Translations under genes and position numbers: made by a program
Origin: Streptomyces sp. NBC_01451
GTDB taxonomy: Bacteria; Actinomycetota; Actinomycetes; Streptomycetales; Streptomycetaceae
Length of the DNA: 64,000 nucleotides
Direction of reading: 5' to 3'
NCBI RefSeq assembly: GCF_036227485.1
Contig: NZ_CP109479.1
Location: 6,572,001-6,636,000, forward strand
Notes under the pieces: generated by a model
What the model saw: the letters and a program-made list of their open reading frames with translations, nothing else
What the model was told of the DNA's origin: nothing
The model's database searches: none
Shown here: one piece after another, positions 45,193-55,766 of the stretch
How positions within the stretch are numbered: the stretch's first letter is position 1
How the letters are laid out: each line of letters begins with the position of its first letter

Positions 45193-45223
45193 TTGACTTC
45201 TCGCACAACCTGCACATCAATGG
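45193..45223 (+). promoter_or_regulatory. Shared upstream block B (surface locus)
   Basis: Counterpart of the block at 44380-44410: TTGACTTCTCGCACAACC, then TGCACATCAATGG, 55 bases before the WxL-like gene. A GGACCGTCAG motif also occurs near both blocks (44427 and 45144). Suggests both genes respond to the same sigma factor or regulator. Confidence 0.5.
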
Positions 45224-45277
45224 CCCCCTGTCGGCGCAGATGAGCCGCTGCGCCCGCATCCCTCAGAGGGGGCAACC

Positions 45278-46627
45278 ATGGCCAACACGGCATCCATGGG
45301 TTCGACCGGTCGAAGACGACGACGCCTGGCCGCGCTGCTCGGGGCGACCGCGCTGGCGGTCACCGCGGGCGGTGCGCTGGCCGTCCCGGCCGGAGCAGCC
45401 ACCACGGCGTCCGTCGCCGTGGACTTCGCCACGCACTGCGTACCGCCGCCGATCGCGGGCCTTCCGCCGATCGACGGCACCACCACCGCGCAGATCACGG
45501 TGGACAACACCACTCCCAAGGTCGGCGACACCGTCACCGTGACGTACACGGTGGTCAAGCCGGCCGCGAGCAATCCCACCGATCTGGCGCTGCCCGCCGA
45601 CATCATGACGCCCACCGGAAAGGTCACCCTGGGCGGAGCGCAGACCGGCGACATCACCGTCGCGGGGCCCAAGAAGAACGACCCCGTGCCTGGCAAGGGC
45701 GCTTTCCCGTCCTTCTCGATGACCGGCACCTTCACGGTCACCGCGCCCGGCGCGATCACCCTCTCGCCCGGCGACTACAACATCCACACCAGCTACATCC
45801 TTGAGCTGGACACCCCGTGCACGGTCCTCACCCCGCCCGCACCCGTCTCCGAGACGATCACGGCGACGGACGGGACCCAGACCAACACCCGTGCCATCAC
45901 ACTGGGTTCGGCCTCCGGAGCACCCGGGGCCAACGTCACCGTGAACGGCGCCAACTTCACCCCCGGCGCCACGGTCACACTCGCCGGCCGGTCCGGGGCC
46001 ACCCAGACCGCCGACACCGCGACCGTGACCGCGGACTCCCAGGGCGCCTTCAGCGGCACCCTCGCCGTCAACGACAAGACGACGACCGGGGTCGTGGCGT
46101 ACGAGGGCAGCGCCTGGAGCGACACCAAGGGCGCGGGTCCGGCCGCCTACGTCGTCATCGACAACACGCCCATTCCCGACAACAGCCAGAAGCTCACCAC
46201 CACCGTCAAGGCGGGCAAGCTGTCCATGTCCCAGGCCGGGGACGCCGTCCAGCTCTCGGCGGTCGACTTCGGCAAGGGCGGCGCCTCTACCGGGTCGCTG
46301 CAGACGGTGACCGTCCAGGACTTCCGCGGCGGACCCGCGGGCTGGTCCCTGACAGGCAAGGTCACCGACTTCACCGGACCCGGCGCCAAGATCGACGCCG
46401 GCAAGCTCAGCTGGACCCCGGCCTGCACCACCAAGGCCGGAAGTCCCAGCACCTGCCGGCCCGGTTCCCCCGGCGTGGTGGGCGGTACGGGAGCCACTCT
46501 GGCCTCCACACCCGACGGAACGGTCACCGGCGGTGAGTTCACCGTCGACGCCGGACTGTCGCTGGACGTACCGGCGTTCACCCCGCCGGGCACGTACTCC
46601 GGCCTGCTCACCCTCACCCTCACCTGA
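45278..46627 (+). CDS. Secreted WxL-like surface protein
   Basis: 449 residues. A signal peptide (RRRRRLAALLGATALAVTAGG) is followed by an N-terminal beta domain (about 45-205), an Ig-like repeat (about 205-290, GAPGANVTVNGANFTPGATVTL) and a C-terminal domain (about 300-449) that resembles a WxL domain: VTVQDFRGGPAGWSLTGKVTDF, then LSWTPACT and the final GTYSGLLTLTLT. In Firmicutes, WxL domains bind the cell wall and partner with DUF916 proteins; the second motif here has LTLTLT in place of LTWTL. A DUF916-like gene follows, supporting the match. Likely a wall-bound protein. Confidence 0.72.
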   Translation: MANTASMGSTGRRRRRLAALLGATALAVTAGGALAVPAGAATTASVAVDFATHCVPPPIAGLPPIDGTTTAQITVDNTTPKVGDTVTVTYTVVKPAASNPTDLALPADIMTPTGKVTLGGAQTGDITVAGPKKNDPVPGKGAFPSFSMTGTFTVTAPGAITLSPGDYNIHTSYILELDTPCTVLTPPAPVSETITATDGTQTNTRAITLGSASGAPGANVTVNGANFTPGATVTLAGRSGATQTADTATVTADSQGAFSGTLAVNDKTTTGVVAYEGSAWSDTKGAGPAAYVVIDNTPIPDNSQKLTTTVKAGKLSMSQAGDAVQLSAVDFGKGGASTGSLQTVTVQDFRGGPAGWSLTGKVTDFTGPGAKIDAGKLSWTPACTTKAGSPSTCRPGSPGVVGGTGATLASTPDGTVTGGEFTVDAGLSLDVPAFTPPGTYSGLLTLTLT

Positions 46628-46656
46628 GCAACCGTCCATCCGGACACCGCTCATCC

Positions 46657-46701
46657 GAACAACCTGCACCTGAACGACCTGCACCTGAACAACCAGTACC
46701 T
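46657..46701. repeat. Three tandem 15-bp units before the DUF916-like gene
   Basis: GAACAACCTGCACCT, GAACGACCTGCACCT and GAACAACCAGTACCT follow one another exactly, in the gap between the WxL-like and the DUF916-like gene. Confidence 0.88.
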
Positions 46702-46776
46702 GAAAGGCCGTTCGTCATCCGGTGGCCGGGCGCGCACCCGCCCGCCCACCTACCTCGTCCGTGGGGGTCCGCACCC

Positions 46777-49401
<2,625 letters not shown>

Positions 49402-49446
49402 GGTGTCTCCGGTCTCTCCTGCGGGGGCGGGTGCTCGTCAGAGGGT

Positions 49447-49513
49447 CACCGGTATGCGTTTCGTGTTCCGTACGGGGGTGTTTCCGGCGCGTTTCGTGTT
49501 GCGGGGGAGTTTC
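49447..49513 (-). promoter_or_regulatory. Candidate GlnR operator array upstream of amt-glnK
   Basis: Read on the minus strand, five pentamers are spaced by exactly 6 bases: GAAAC, GAAAC, GTACG, GAAAC, CGGTG (plus-strand positions 49491-49495, 49480-49484, 49469-49473, 49458-49462, 49447-49451). A further GAAAC-N6-GCAAC pair at 49513-49498 is out of phase by 2. The pattern matches the actinobacterial GlnR box (GTnAC-N6-GAAAC repeats). The array starts 45 bases upstream of the amt start, consistent with nitrogen-limitation control. Confidence 0.72.
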
Positions 49514-49664
49514 CGGAAGCTCACGGAGGTCCGGTGAAGGGCTGCCCCGGGACTTGTCGCAGGGCTGTCGAAGGGCTGTCGAAGAGCCGCCGCGGGGCGG
49601 TTGGAGAGCCCCGGTCGGGGCTCGGCGTGCGATGGGTTCCCATGGATCAGGGACAATGGGCGCC

Positions 49665-50639
49665 ATGAGTGTTCGTACACCGTCATCCGAGCCGACCGAG
49701 CCGACCGTTCCGTCGGACGGATCGGCCGCGCACCGCGCCGGCTTCGCCTGCTTCGTGGGCCGCCCCAACGCGGGCAAGTCCACCCTCACGAACGCTCTGG
49801 TCGGCCAGAAGGTGGCGATCACCGCGGACCAGCCGCAGACGACGCGGCACACGGTACGGGGCATCGTGCACCGCCCCGACGCGCAGCTGATCCTGGTCGA
49901 CACCCCGGGGCTGCACAAGCCGCGCACACTGCTGGGCGAACGCCTGAACGACGTGGTGCGCACGACGTGGGCCGAGGTCGACGTCATCGGCTTCTGCCTC
50001 CCGGCGAACGAGAAGCTCGGCCCCGGTGACCGCTTCATCGCGAAGGAACTGGCGGCGATCAAGAAGACGCCGAAGATCGCGATCGTGACGAAGACCGACC
50101 TGGTCGAGGGCAGGGCACTGGCCGAACAGCTCATCGCGATCGACCAGCTCGGCCGGGAGCTCGGGTTCGAGTGGGCCGAGATCGTGCCGGTCTCGGCGGT
50201 CGCCGACCAGCAGGTGGACCTGCTGGCCGACCTGCTCGTCCCGCTGCTGCCCGAGGGCCCGGCGCTCTACCCGGAGGGCGACCTCACGGACGAGCCCGAG
50301 CAGGTCATGATCGCGGAGCTGATCCGCGAGGCCGCGCTGGAGGGCGTACGCGACGAGCTTCCCCACTCGATCGCGGTCGTGGTCGAGGAGATGATCCCCC
50401 GCGAGGACCGCCCCGCCGACAAGCCGCTCCTCGACATCCACGCGTTCGTCTACATCGAGCGGCCCAGCCAGAAGGGCATCATCATCGGCCCGAAGGGCAA
50501 GCGCCTGAAGGACGTCGGCATCAAGTCCCGCAAGCAGATCGAGGCACTGCTGGGTACGCCGGTCTTCCTGGACCTCCATGTGAAGGTCGCGAAGGACTGG
50601 CAGCGGGATCCCCGTCAGCTGCGGAAACTGGGGTTCTGA
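49665..50639 (+). CDS. era: GTPase Era
   Basis: GTPase that binds the 3' end of 16S rRNA during 30S assembly. 324 residues. G1 is GRPNAGKS, G3 is DTPGLHKPR and G4 is TKTD, followed by a C-terminal KH domain (GIIIGPKGKRLKDVGIKSRKQIEALLG region). The N-terminal Thr/Ser/Pro-rich tail (about 25 residues) is the usual actinobacterial extension. The ATG giving MSVRTPSSEP is used; an in-frame ATG at 49656 is an alternative. No partner gene of the phoH-ybeY block is adjacent because the surface and amt inserts separate them. Confidence 0.96.
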   Translation: MSVRTPSSEPTEPTVPSDGSAAHRAGFACFVGRPNAGKSTLTNALVGQKVAITADQPQTTRHTVRGIVHRPDAQLILVDTPGLHKPRTLLGERLNDVVRTTWAEVDVIGFCLPANEKLGPGDRFIAKELAAIKKTPKIAIVTKTDLVEGRALAEQLIAIDQLGRELGFEWAEIVPVSAVADQQVDLLADLLVPLLPEGPALYPEGDLTDEPEQVMIAELIREAALEGVRDELPHSIAVVVEEMIPREDRPADKPLLDIHAFVYIERPSQKGIIIGPKGKRLKDVGIKSRKQIEALLGTPVFLDLHVKVAKDWQRDPRQLRKLGF

Positions 50640-50853
50640 GGAGTTCTCCTTCCCACCCACCCGGTTCCAGTCTGCTTGCCGGGTGCCCCTGAACCCTCGA
50701 TGCCGGCCGGCACCGGCTCTCGCCCTCGCCCGACAGCCGTGGCCCCCGCATGGCTCTCACCGAGATCGAGATCACCGCGGAGCTGTGGCGGCTCGGCGCC
50801 AACCTCGCCGCCGCGACGGCCCACCACTGACACCCCGCTCCGGTCGGCCCACC

Positions 50854-51702
50854 TCACGCCCCGTGAGCCGACAGGTCCTGTATCCCCACCACCCGCAGCA
50901 ACCGCAGCCGCTCGTACGACTCCGTCCCCGGCCGGGCCGTGTGCACGATCAGCAGCTGGCGGTGGTCGGACACCAGCATGATCTCGCAGTCCAGTTCCAT
51001 CAGCCCCACCACCGGGTGCACGAACCGTTTCGTCGAAGCCCGGCGTACCGCCACCTCGTGGGACTCCCACAGGCGGGCGAACTCCGCGCTCGCCGACCGT
51101 AGTTCGGCCACCAGGGCGCCCGGCACGGGATCGTCGGGCCGGGCCGCGGCGACCGCCCGCAGGTTCGCCACGTGGGAGCGCGCGTGCTCGGCGAGGTCCT
51201 CCGGCGGGAACAGCGCCCGGGCCGCCGGGTCCGTGAAGAAACGGCGTACGAGGTTCCGCTCCCGGGGCGGACGCGCCGACACGTCGCCCGCCAGCGCGCT
51301 CGCCATCGCGTTCTGCGCCAGGACCTCACCGCAGTCGGTGACCACCTGCGCCGGGGTGTCGTGCAGCCGGTCGAGGATCAGCAGCAGTCCCGGCCGCACA
51401 TGCCCGGACCCGCTCGCCCGCCGGGGCGGTTCCTCGCCCGCCAGGTGGAAGAGATGGTCCCGTTCGTCGTCGGTGAGGCGCAGGGTCCGGGCCAGGGCGG
51501 TCAGCATCTGGCGGGACGGGTGCGGGCCCCTGCCCTGCTCCAGGCGCGTGTAGTAGTCCACCGACATGCCGACGAGTGCTGCCACCTCCTCGCGGCGCAG
51601 ACCGGGCGTACGACGCCGGGCGCCAGGTGCGAGGCCCACGGCCGAGGGCTCCAGACGGGTACGCCCATGGCGCAGGAAGTCGGCGAGTTCGGCTCGGTTC
51701 AC
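50854..51702 (-). CDS. MmyB-like helix-turn-helix regulator
   Basis: 282 residues. N-terminal XRE helix-turn-helix (GARRRTPGLRREEVAALVGMSVDYYTRLEQGRG split between the loop and recognition helix) and a C-terminal MmyB ligand-binding domain of PAS type (VVTDCGEVLAQNAMASAL). Members of this family bind fatty-acid-like ligands and often control an adjacent oxidoreductase, as here with the divergent SDR gene. The start is GTG directly abutting GAGGAG, an unusually short spacing, so a downstream start is possible. Probably a repressor with operators in the 122-base divergent gap. Confidence 0.9.
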   Translation of the reverse strand: MNRAELADFLRHGRTRLEPSAVGLAPGARRRTPGLRREEVAALVGMSVDYYTRLEQGRGPHPSRQMLTALARTLRLTDDERDHLFHLAGEEPPRRASGSGHVRPGLLLILDRLHDTPAQVVTDCGEVLAQNAMASALAGDVSARPPRERNLVRRFFTDPAARALFPPEDLAEHARSHVANLRAVAAARPDDPVPGALVAELRSASAEFARLWESHEVAVRRASTKRFVHPVVGLMELDCEIMLVSDHRQLLIVHTARPGTESYERLRLLRVVGIQDLSAHGA

Positions 51703-51824
51703 CTCCTCAGGATGTCGCCGCCCGCCCGGCTTATCCAGGGTCTGCCGATCCCCTGATCCACGGGTCTCTCCCGCCCCCGAAGGCTCCGCCGGACAGTGGT
51801 GGCACCAGACCGGAGGAGAAGATC

Positions 51825-52679
51825 ATGCTGACACTGGTGACGGGTACGACAGGACAGGTCGGCCGGCGCTTCGTACCGAGGCTGCTGGCGCGGTGCCGGC
51901 CGGGGGAGCGAGTACGGGTCCTCGTGCGGGACGCGGCGCGAGGTGAGCGGTTCGCCGAGCTGGGCGCCGAGGTCGTGGTCGGGGACCTGCGCGACACGGA
52001 GGCGCTCGGCAAGGCGGTCGCCGGGGCCGACGCGGTCGTGAACGTCGCGGCCTCCTTCCGCGGGGTGCCGGACGAGGAGGCGTGGGCCGTCAACCGGGAC
52101 GCCGCGGTGGAACTGGGCCGCGCCTCGCTGGCCTCGGGTGTTGGGCGATTCGTGCAGGTCAGCACCGGGATCGTGTACGGAGCCGGGCGAGGACGCCCGC
52201 TGGTCGAGGAGGACGAGACCCGGCCCGGCGGTGTGATGTGGGGCGCCTACGCCGAGTCGAAGGCGGCGGCCGAACGGGAGCTTCTCGCACTGGAGGGCAT
52301 GGACGTCCGGGTCGGCCGGCTCCCCTTCGTCTACGGCGAGGGGGACCCGCACCTCGCCCAGTCGCTGATGTGGGCCGCGCACTGGGCGGCGGCCCAGCGG
52401 CTGCAGATGGGACACCACGCGGACGTCGCCCAGGGCCTGCTCCGCGTCCTGTACGCACCGGGCATCGCCGGCCGGATCTACAACATCGGCGACTACGCCC
52501 CTGTCACGGCGGTCGAACTCCACCAGCTCAACGGGGTGGAGGTCCCCGCCGAGCTGTACGAGAACACCGACCCCGACCCGTGGTTCGGGATCACCTCCAC
52601 CGAACGCATCCGGAGGGAACTCGGCTACCGCCCGCTGTACCCCAGCGTCTACGCGGCCCAGGACGCGGGCGCGCTGTGA
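51825..52679 (+). CDS. NAD-dependent epimerase/dehydratase (extended SDR)
   Basis: 284 residues, cytosolic. The Rossmann motif TGTTGQVG follows the N-terminal strand, and the catalytic YxxxK is YAESK, preceded by an STGIVYG segment giving the Ser. An extended-SDR C-terminal substrate domain is present. Substrate unknown. GGAGGAG lies 6 bases or so upstream of the ATG. It is divergent from the MmyB-like regulator and ends near a convergent hairpin. Confidence 0.88.
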   Translation: MLTLVTGTTGQVGRRFVPRLLARCRPGERVRVLVRDAARGERFAELGAEVVVGDLRDTEALGKAVAGADAVVNVAASFRGVPDEEAWAVNRDAAVELGRASLASGVGRFVQVSTGIVYGAGRGRPLVEEDETRPGGVMWGAYAESKAAAERELLALEGMDVRVGRLPFVYGEGDPHLAQSLMWAAHWAAAQRLQMGHHADVAQGLLRVLYAPGIAGRIYNIGDYAPVTAVELHQLNGVEVPAELYENTDPDPWFGITSTERIRRELGYRPLYPSVYAAQDAGAL

Positions 52680-52697
52680 GCCGGCCGTCGGGCCGGC
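52680..52697. terminator. Hairpin between convergent SDR and MFS genes
   Basis: GCCGGCC (52680-52686) and GGCCGGC (52691-52697) with a 4-base loop, directly after the SDR stop. The following 60 bases contain repeats of GCCGGCCGTC and CCGTGAAGTC. Short but GC-only stem. Confidence 0.5.
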
Positions 52698-52764
52698 CGT
52701 GAAGTCAGCCGCGCGGTCCGCCGTGAAGTCGGGCCGTGCAGTCGTCCGTCGAGCCGGCCGTCGG

Positions 52765-54021
52765 TCAGTCGACCCCTCTGATCCGCCTCACGAGCACCGC
52801 CCCCGCCAGTCCGATCACCGCGGACACCAGATAGAGCACCCGGTACCCGCCCAGATACGTCACGATCGGCGCCGCGAGGGCCGGCGCGGCCACCTGGGGC
52901 AGGGCGTTGGCCACGTTGATGACGCCGAGGTCCTTGCCGCGGTCCAGCGCCGTGGGGAGGACGTCCGTCATCAGGGCGAAGTCGACCGAGGTGAAGACGC
53001 CGAAGCCGACACCGAGGACCGCAGACGCGACGATCGCCCCCGGCCAGGTCTGCCAGGCGGCCAGCATCGCCGTCGCCACCGCCATGAGCACGCCCGACCA
53101 GAGCACGAACGGTTTGCGGCGGCCCACCCGGTCCGACCAGACCCCGCCGACGACGACGGTGGCGAGCAGCGTCACGCTGTTCACCGCCGTCAGGATCAGG
53201 ACGCCCTGCTCGGGGTCGGAGAGGTCGAGGCGGTCCCGCAGGTAGTACAGGAGGTACAGCAGCACCAGCGCGTTGCTCAGGTTGATCAGGAAGCGGGTCA
53301 GCCACGCCCACCCCAGGTCCGGATGCCGGCGCGGGCTCAGCCAGAACCCGGCCAGGAAGGTCCGCCAGGCCCACACCGGCCGGTCCTCGGCCGCGAGCCG
53401 CAGATCCTTGTGCCGCAGGACGTACGGCAGCACGCCCAGCAGTGTGAACGCCGCGCACGCCGCATAGCCCGCGCCGACCCCGCCCGCCGCCGTCGCCAGG
53501 CCCGTCCCGCCGACCACGCCGAGGATCTGCGCGACACCCAACCAGCCGCCCACGGAGCCTCGTTGAAACCTGGGAACACGGTCGGGGACGGCTGCGGTGA
53601 CGGCGGCGAAGGCCGCGTTCAGGGTCAGCTGGACCAGGCACCACCCCGCCACCATCGTCCACAGCCCACCGGCCCCCGCCAGCAGCAGCAACGACAGCGC
53701 ACCGCCCGCCGCCCCGGCCACGATCCACGGCGTACGGCGCCCCCAGCGCGACGTCGTACGGTCCGACAGCGCGCCGAAGAACGGGTTCGCCGCCAGCGAC
53801 ACCAGGGCGCCCGCGCCCGCCACCCAGGCCAGCAGGGTCTCCTTCGACATCCCGGTGCCGGGCGCGAAGTCCTCGGCCTGGGAGGCGAGAAGGATCTGCA
53901 GCGGCCCGAACCAGCCCACCCAGATCGCCCCGTTGGCGAGCGAGAGCGAGGCGGTCCAGCCCCGCCCGACCCGGTCCACCGGCTCGGCGAGCGCACCCAC
54001 CGAGCCGGACACGTCGGTCAT
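52765..54021 (-). CDS. MFS sugar transporter
   Basis: 418 residues with 12 predicted helices, major facilitator superfamily. The loop 2-3 motif (FGALSDRTTSRWGRRTPW) and its second-half echo (GGVWSDRVGRRKPFVLW) are typical. It overlaps the beta-glucosidase stop by 4 bases (ATGA), so it probably imports the glucoside, likely cellobiose or an aryl-glucoside, hydrolysed by that enzyme. ATG start gives MTDVSGSVGALAEP. Membrane protein; substrate inferred only from its operon partner. Confidence 0.85.
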   Translation of the reverse strand: MTDVSGSVGALAEPVDRVGRGWTASLSLANGAIWVGWFGPLQILLASQAEDFAPGTGMSKETLLAWVAGAGALVSLAANPFFGALSDRTTSRWGRRTPWIVAGAAGGALSLLLLAGAGGLWTMVAGWCLVQLTLNAAFAAVTAAVPDRVPRFQRGSVGGWLGVAQILGVVGGTGLATAAGGVGAGYAACAAFTLLGVLPYVLRHKDLRLAAEDRPVWAWRTFLAGFWLSPRRHPDLGWAWLTRFLINLSNALVLLYLLYYLRDRLDLSDPEQGVLILTAVNSVTLLATVVVGGVWSDRVGRRKPFVLWSGVLMAVATAMLAAWQTWPGAIVASAVLGVGFGVFTSVDFALMTDVLPTALDRGKDLGVINVANALPQVAAPALAAPIVTYLGGYRVLYLVSAVIGLAGAVLVRRIRGVD

Positions 54022-55340
54022 CCTCGGTCTCTCTGCGCCCGGAGCAGGTCCCTGAACCAGCCGTAGGAGGCCTTGGGCGTCCGGGTCAGCGCGGCGGGGT
54101 CCGAGAAGTCCACGTGGACCAGCCCGAACCGTCGCGCATACCCCTCCGCCCACTCGAAGTTGTCCAGCAGCGACCACACGAAGTAGCCGCGTACATCCAC
54201 GCCGGCCTCCAACGCCCGGTGCAGCGCCCGGACATGACCGTCCAGGTAGGTGATCCGGTCCTGGTCGTCGAGCCCCTCGTAGGAGCAGCCGTTCTCGGTG
54301 ATGACGACGGGCGGCAGCCGGTCCCCGTAACGGTCCCGGAAGGTGGTGAGCAGTTCCGTGAGGCCCTCGGGTACGACGGGCCAGCCGAAGTCCGTCACCG
54401 GGACCCCCTCGATCTCCTGGACGGAGAAGGGGAGTTCGGCCGGGATCGTCAGCCCGCCGAACTCGATGTCGGCGCCCTGCGGCGCGCCCACCTTCGTCGG
54501 GGCGTAGTAGTTGACGCCGTAGAAGTCGAGCGGTTCCCCGATCGCCTTCAGGTCGGCCTCCACGTCGCCCGGCATCAACTCGCCCAGACCTTCGGGGTAT
54601 TCGCCCAGCAGGATCGGTTCGGCGAACAGCCGGTTGAGGAGGAGGTCGTAGAACCCGGCAGCCTCCAGGTCCTCCTGTTCCTGCGACGCGGGCCAGGTCG
54701 GCCCGTGCGAGTTGGCGATCCCGATGTCCGTGGCACCGGCGGCGCGCAGCGCCCGTACGGCCAGGCCGTGGCCGAGGAGCTGGTGGTGGGCGGCCGGGAG
54801 CGCGTCGAACATCAGCTGCTTCCCGGGTGCGTGCGCGCCCAACGCGTGCCCGAACAGGGTGTGTTCGGCGGGCTCGTTGAGCGTGATCCACTTCTGCACG
54901 CGGTCGCCGAGCCGCGCGGCGACGACGGACACGTAGTCGGCGAACCGGGACGCGGTGTCCCGCTCCAGCCAGTCCAGGTTCACCGGCAGGTCCCAGTGGA
55001 AGAGGGTCGGGACGGGACGTATGCCCGCCGCGCACAGCTCGTCCACCAGCCGGTCGTAGAAGTCGAGGCCGCCGGGGGAGTTCACCCGCGGCCAGGAGAT
55101 CGAGAAGCGGTACGCGTCCACGCCGAGGCCGGCCAGCAGGGCCACGTCCTCGGGGTAGCGGTGGAAGTGGTCACAGGCCACCGCCGCCGTGGAGCCGTCC
55201 TTCACGTGTCCGGGCTCGGCCGTGAAGGTGTCCCACACGGAGGGCTCGCGCTGGTCCGCCGCGCCCTCGATCTGGTGCGCCGAGGTGGACACGCCCCACA
55301 GGAAGCCGGCCGGGAACTGGGGTATCGGGTTGGTCGCCAT
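54018..55340 (-). CDS. GH1 family beta-glucosidase
   Basis: Retaining beta-glucosidase, 440 residues with TIM barrel. The acid/base Glu is in TLNEP, and the nucleophile Glu in ITENG. GFLWGVSTSAHQIEG at the N-terminus and FVWSLLDNFEWAEGYARRFG near the C-terminus are typical. No signal peptide, so it hydrolyses imported glucosides in the cytosol. I start at ATG 55340 rather than the in-frame one at 55352 because a promoter-like pair points to a leaderless start. No LacI-type regulator lies beside it. Confidence 0.93.
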   Translation of the reverse strand: MATNPIPQFPAGFLWGVSTSAHQIEGAADQREPSVWDTFTAEPGHVKDGSTAAVACDHFHRYPEDVALLAGLGVDAYRFSISWPRVNSPGGLDFYDRLVDELCAAGIRPVPTLFHWDLPVNLDWLERDTASRFADYVSVVAARLGDRVQKWITLNEPAEHTLFGHALGAHAPGKQLMFDALPAAHHQLLGHGLAVRALRAAGATDIGIANSHGPTWPASQEQEDLEAAGFYDLLLNRLFAEPILLGEYPEGLGELMPGDVEADLKAIGEPLDFYGVNYYAPTKVGAPQGADIEFGGLTIPAELPFSVQEIEGVPVTDFGWPVVPEGLTELLTTFRDRYGDRLPPVVITENGCSYEGLDDQDRITYLDGHVRALHRALEAGVDVRGYFVWSLLDNFEWAEGYARRFGLVHVDFSDPAALTRTPKASYGWFRDLLRAQRDRG

Positions 55341-55347
55341 GCGCCGG

Positions 55348-55377
55348 ATCATCGGTACCGGGGGTAACGGGTGTCAA
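55348..55377 (-). promoter_or_regulatory. Possible promoter giving a leaderless GH1 mRNA
   Basis: On the minus strand TTGACA (55377-55372), 18 bases spacing, then GATGAT (55353-55348). A start 7 bases later would fall at the ATG at 55340, implying a leaderless transcript. TTGACA is a perfect -35; the -10 is weak. Confidence 0.4.
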
Positions 55378-55431
55378 CGGGCCGGGGTGACGATGCGGTC
55401 ACACCCTGCCCGTCGACACCCGCCACATCCG

Positions 55432-55698
55432 TTATGCCCCTTCTTTCAACACCCTTGAGATCAGCTTCCGTTGCTCGTCGGTCAGCCGGGGATCGGCGCA
55501 GTACACCGTCTTCCCGTCCACCGTGATCTCGTAGCTGAAGCCGTCCGGTACCCCGGTCGGCGGGGTGCCCCCGCCGGCCGCGACCGCCTGATCGGCGAGG
55601 GCGTGCCACGCCGGGGCGTCGGGCCGTCCCGAGGTGTCCACCTCGGCGCACCGCTCGATGCCCGCGAATCCGCCCGTACGTCTCACCTGAATAAGCAT
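55432..55698 (-). CDS. Emfourin-type protealysin inhibitor
   Basis: 88 residues, matching protealysin inhibitors (emfourin): MLIQVRRTGGFAGIERC at the start, then a middle segment PDGFSYEITVDGKTVYCADP and a helix LTDEQRKLISRVL. It binds and blocks the adjacent M4 metalloprotease, protecting the cell before export or activity. It follows the protease gene with a 68-base gap and is likely co-transcribed. Cytosolic; two cysteines. Start ATG 55698 with AGGGA just upstream. Confidence 0.85.
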   Translation of the reverse strand: MLIQVRRTGGFAGIERCAEVDTSGRPDAPAWHALADQAVAAGGGTPPTGVPDGFSYEITVDGKTVYCADPRLTDEQRKLISRVLKEGA

Positions 55699-55766
55699 GG
55701 GTCCCTGTCTAGTACGAGAACAGTTCCAGTACGAGTGACCGGTGAGGCAGGCGTGCGGCCGGTCGG

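Noticed and set aside
50750..50830. 26-codon ORF MALTEIEITAELWRLGANLA...
   Set aside because: No ribosome site, no family, and it ends by chance near the regulator's 3' end; too weak to report as a gene.
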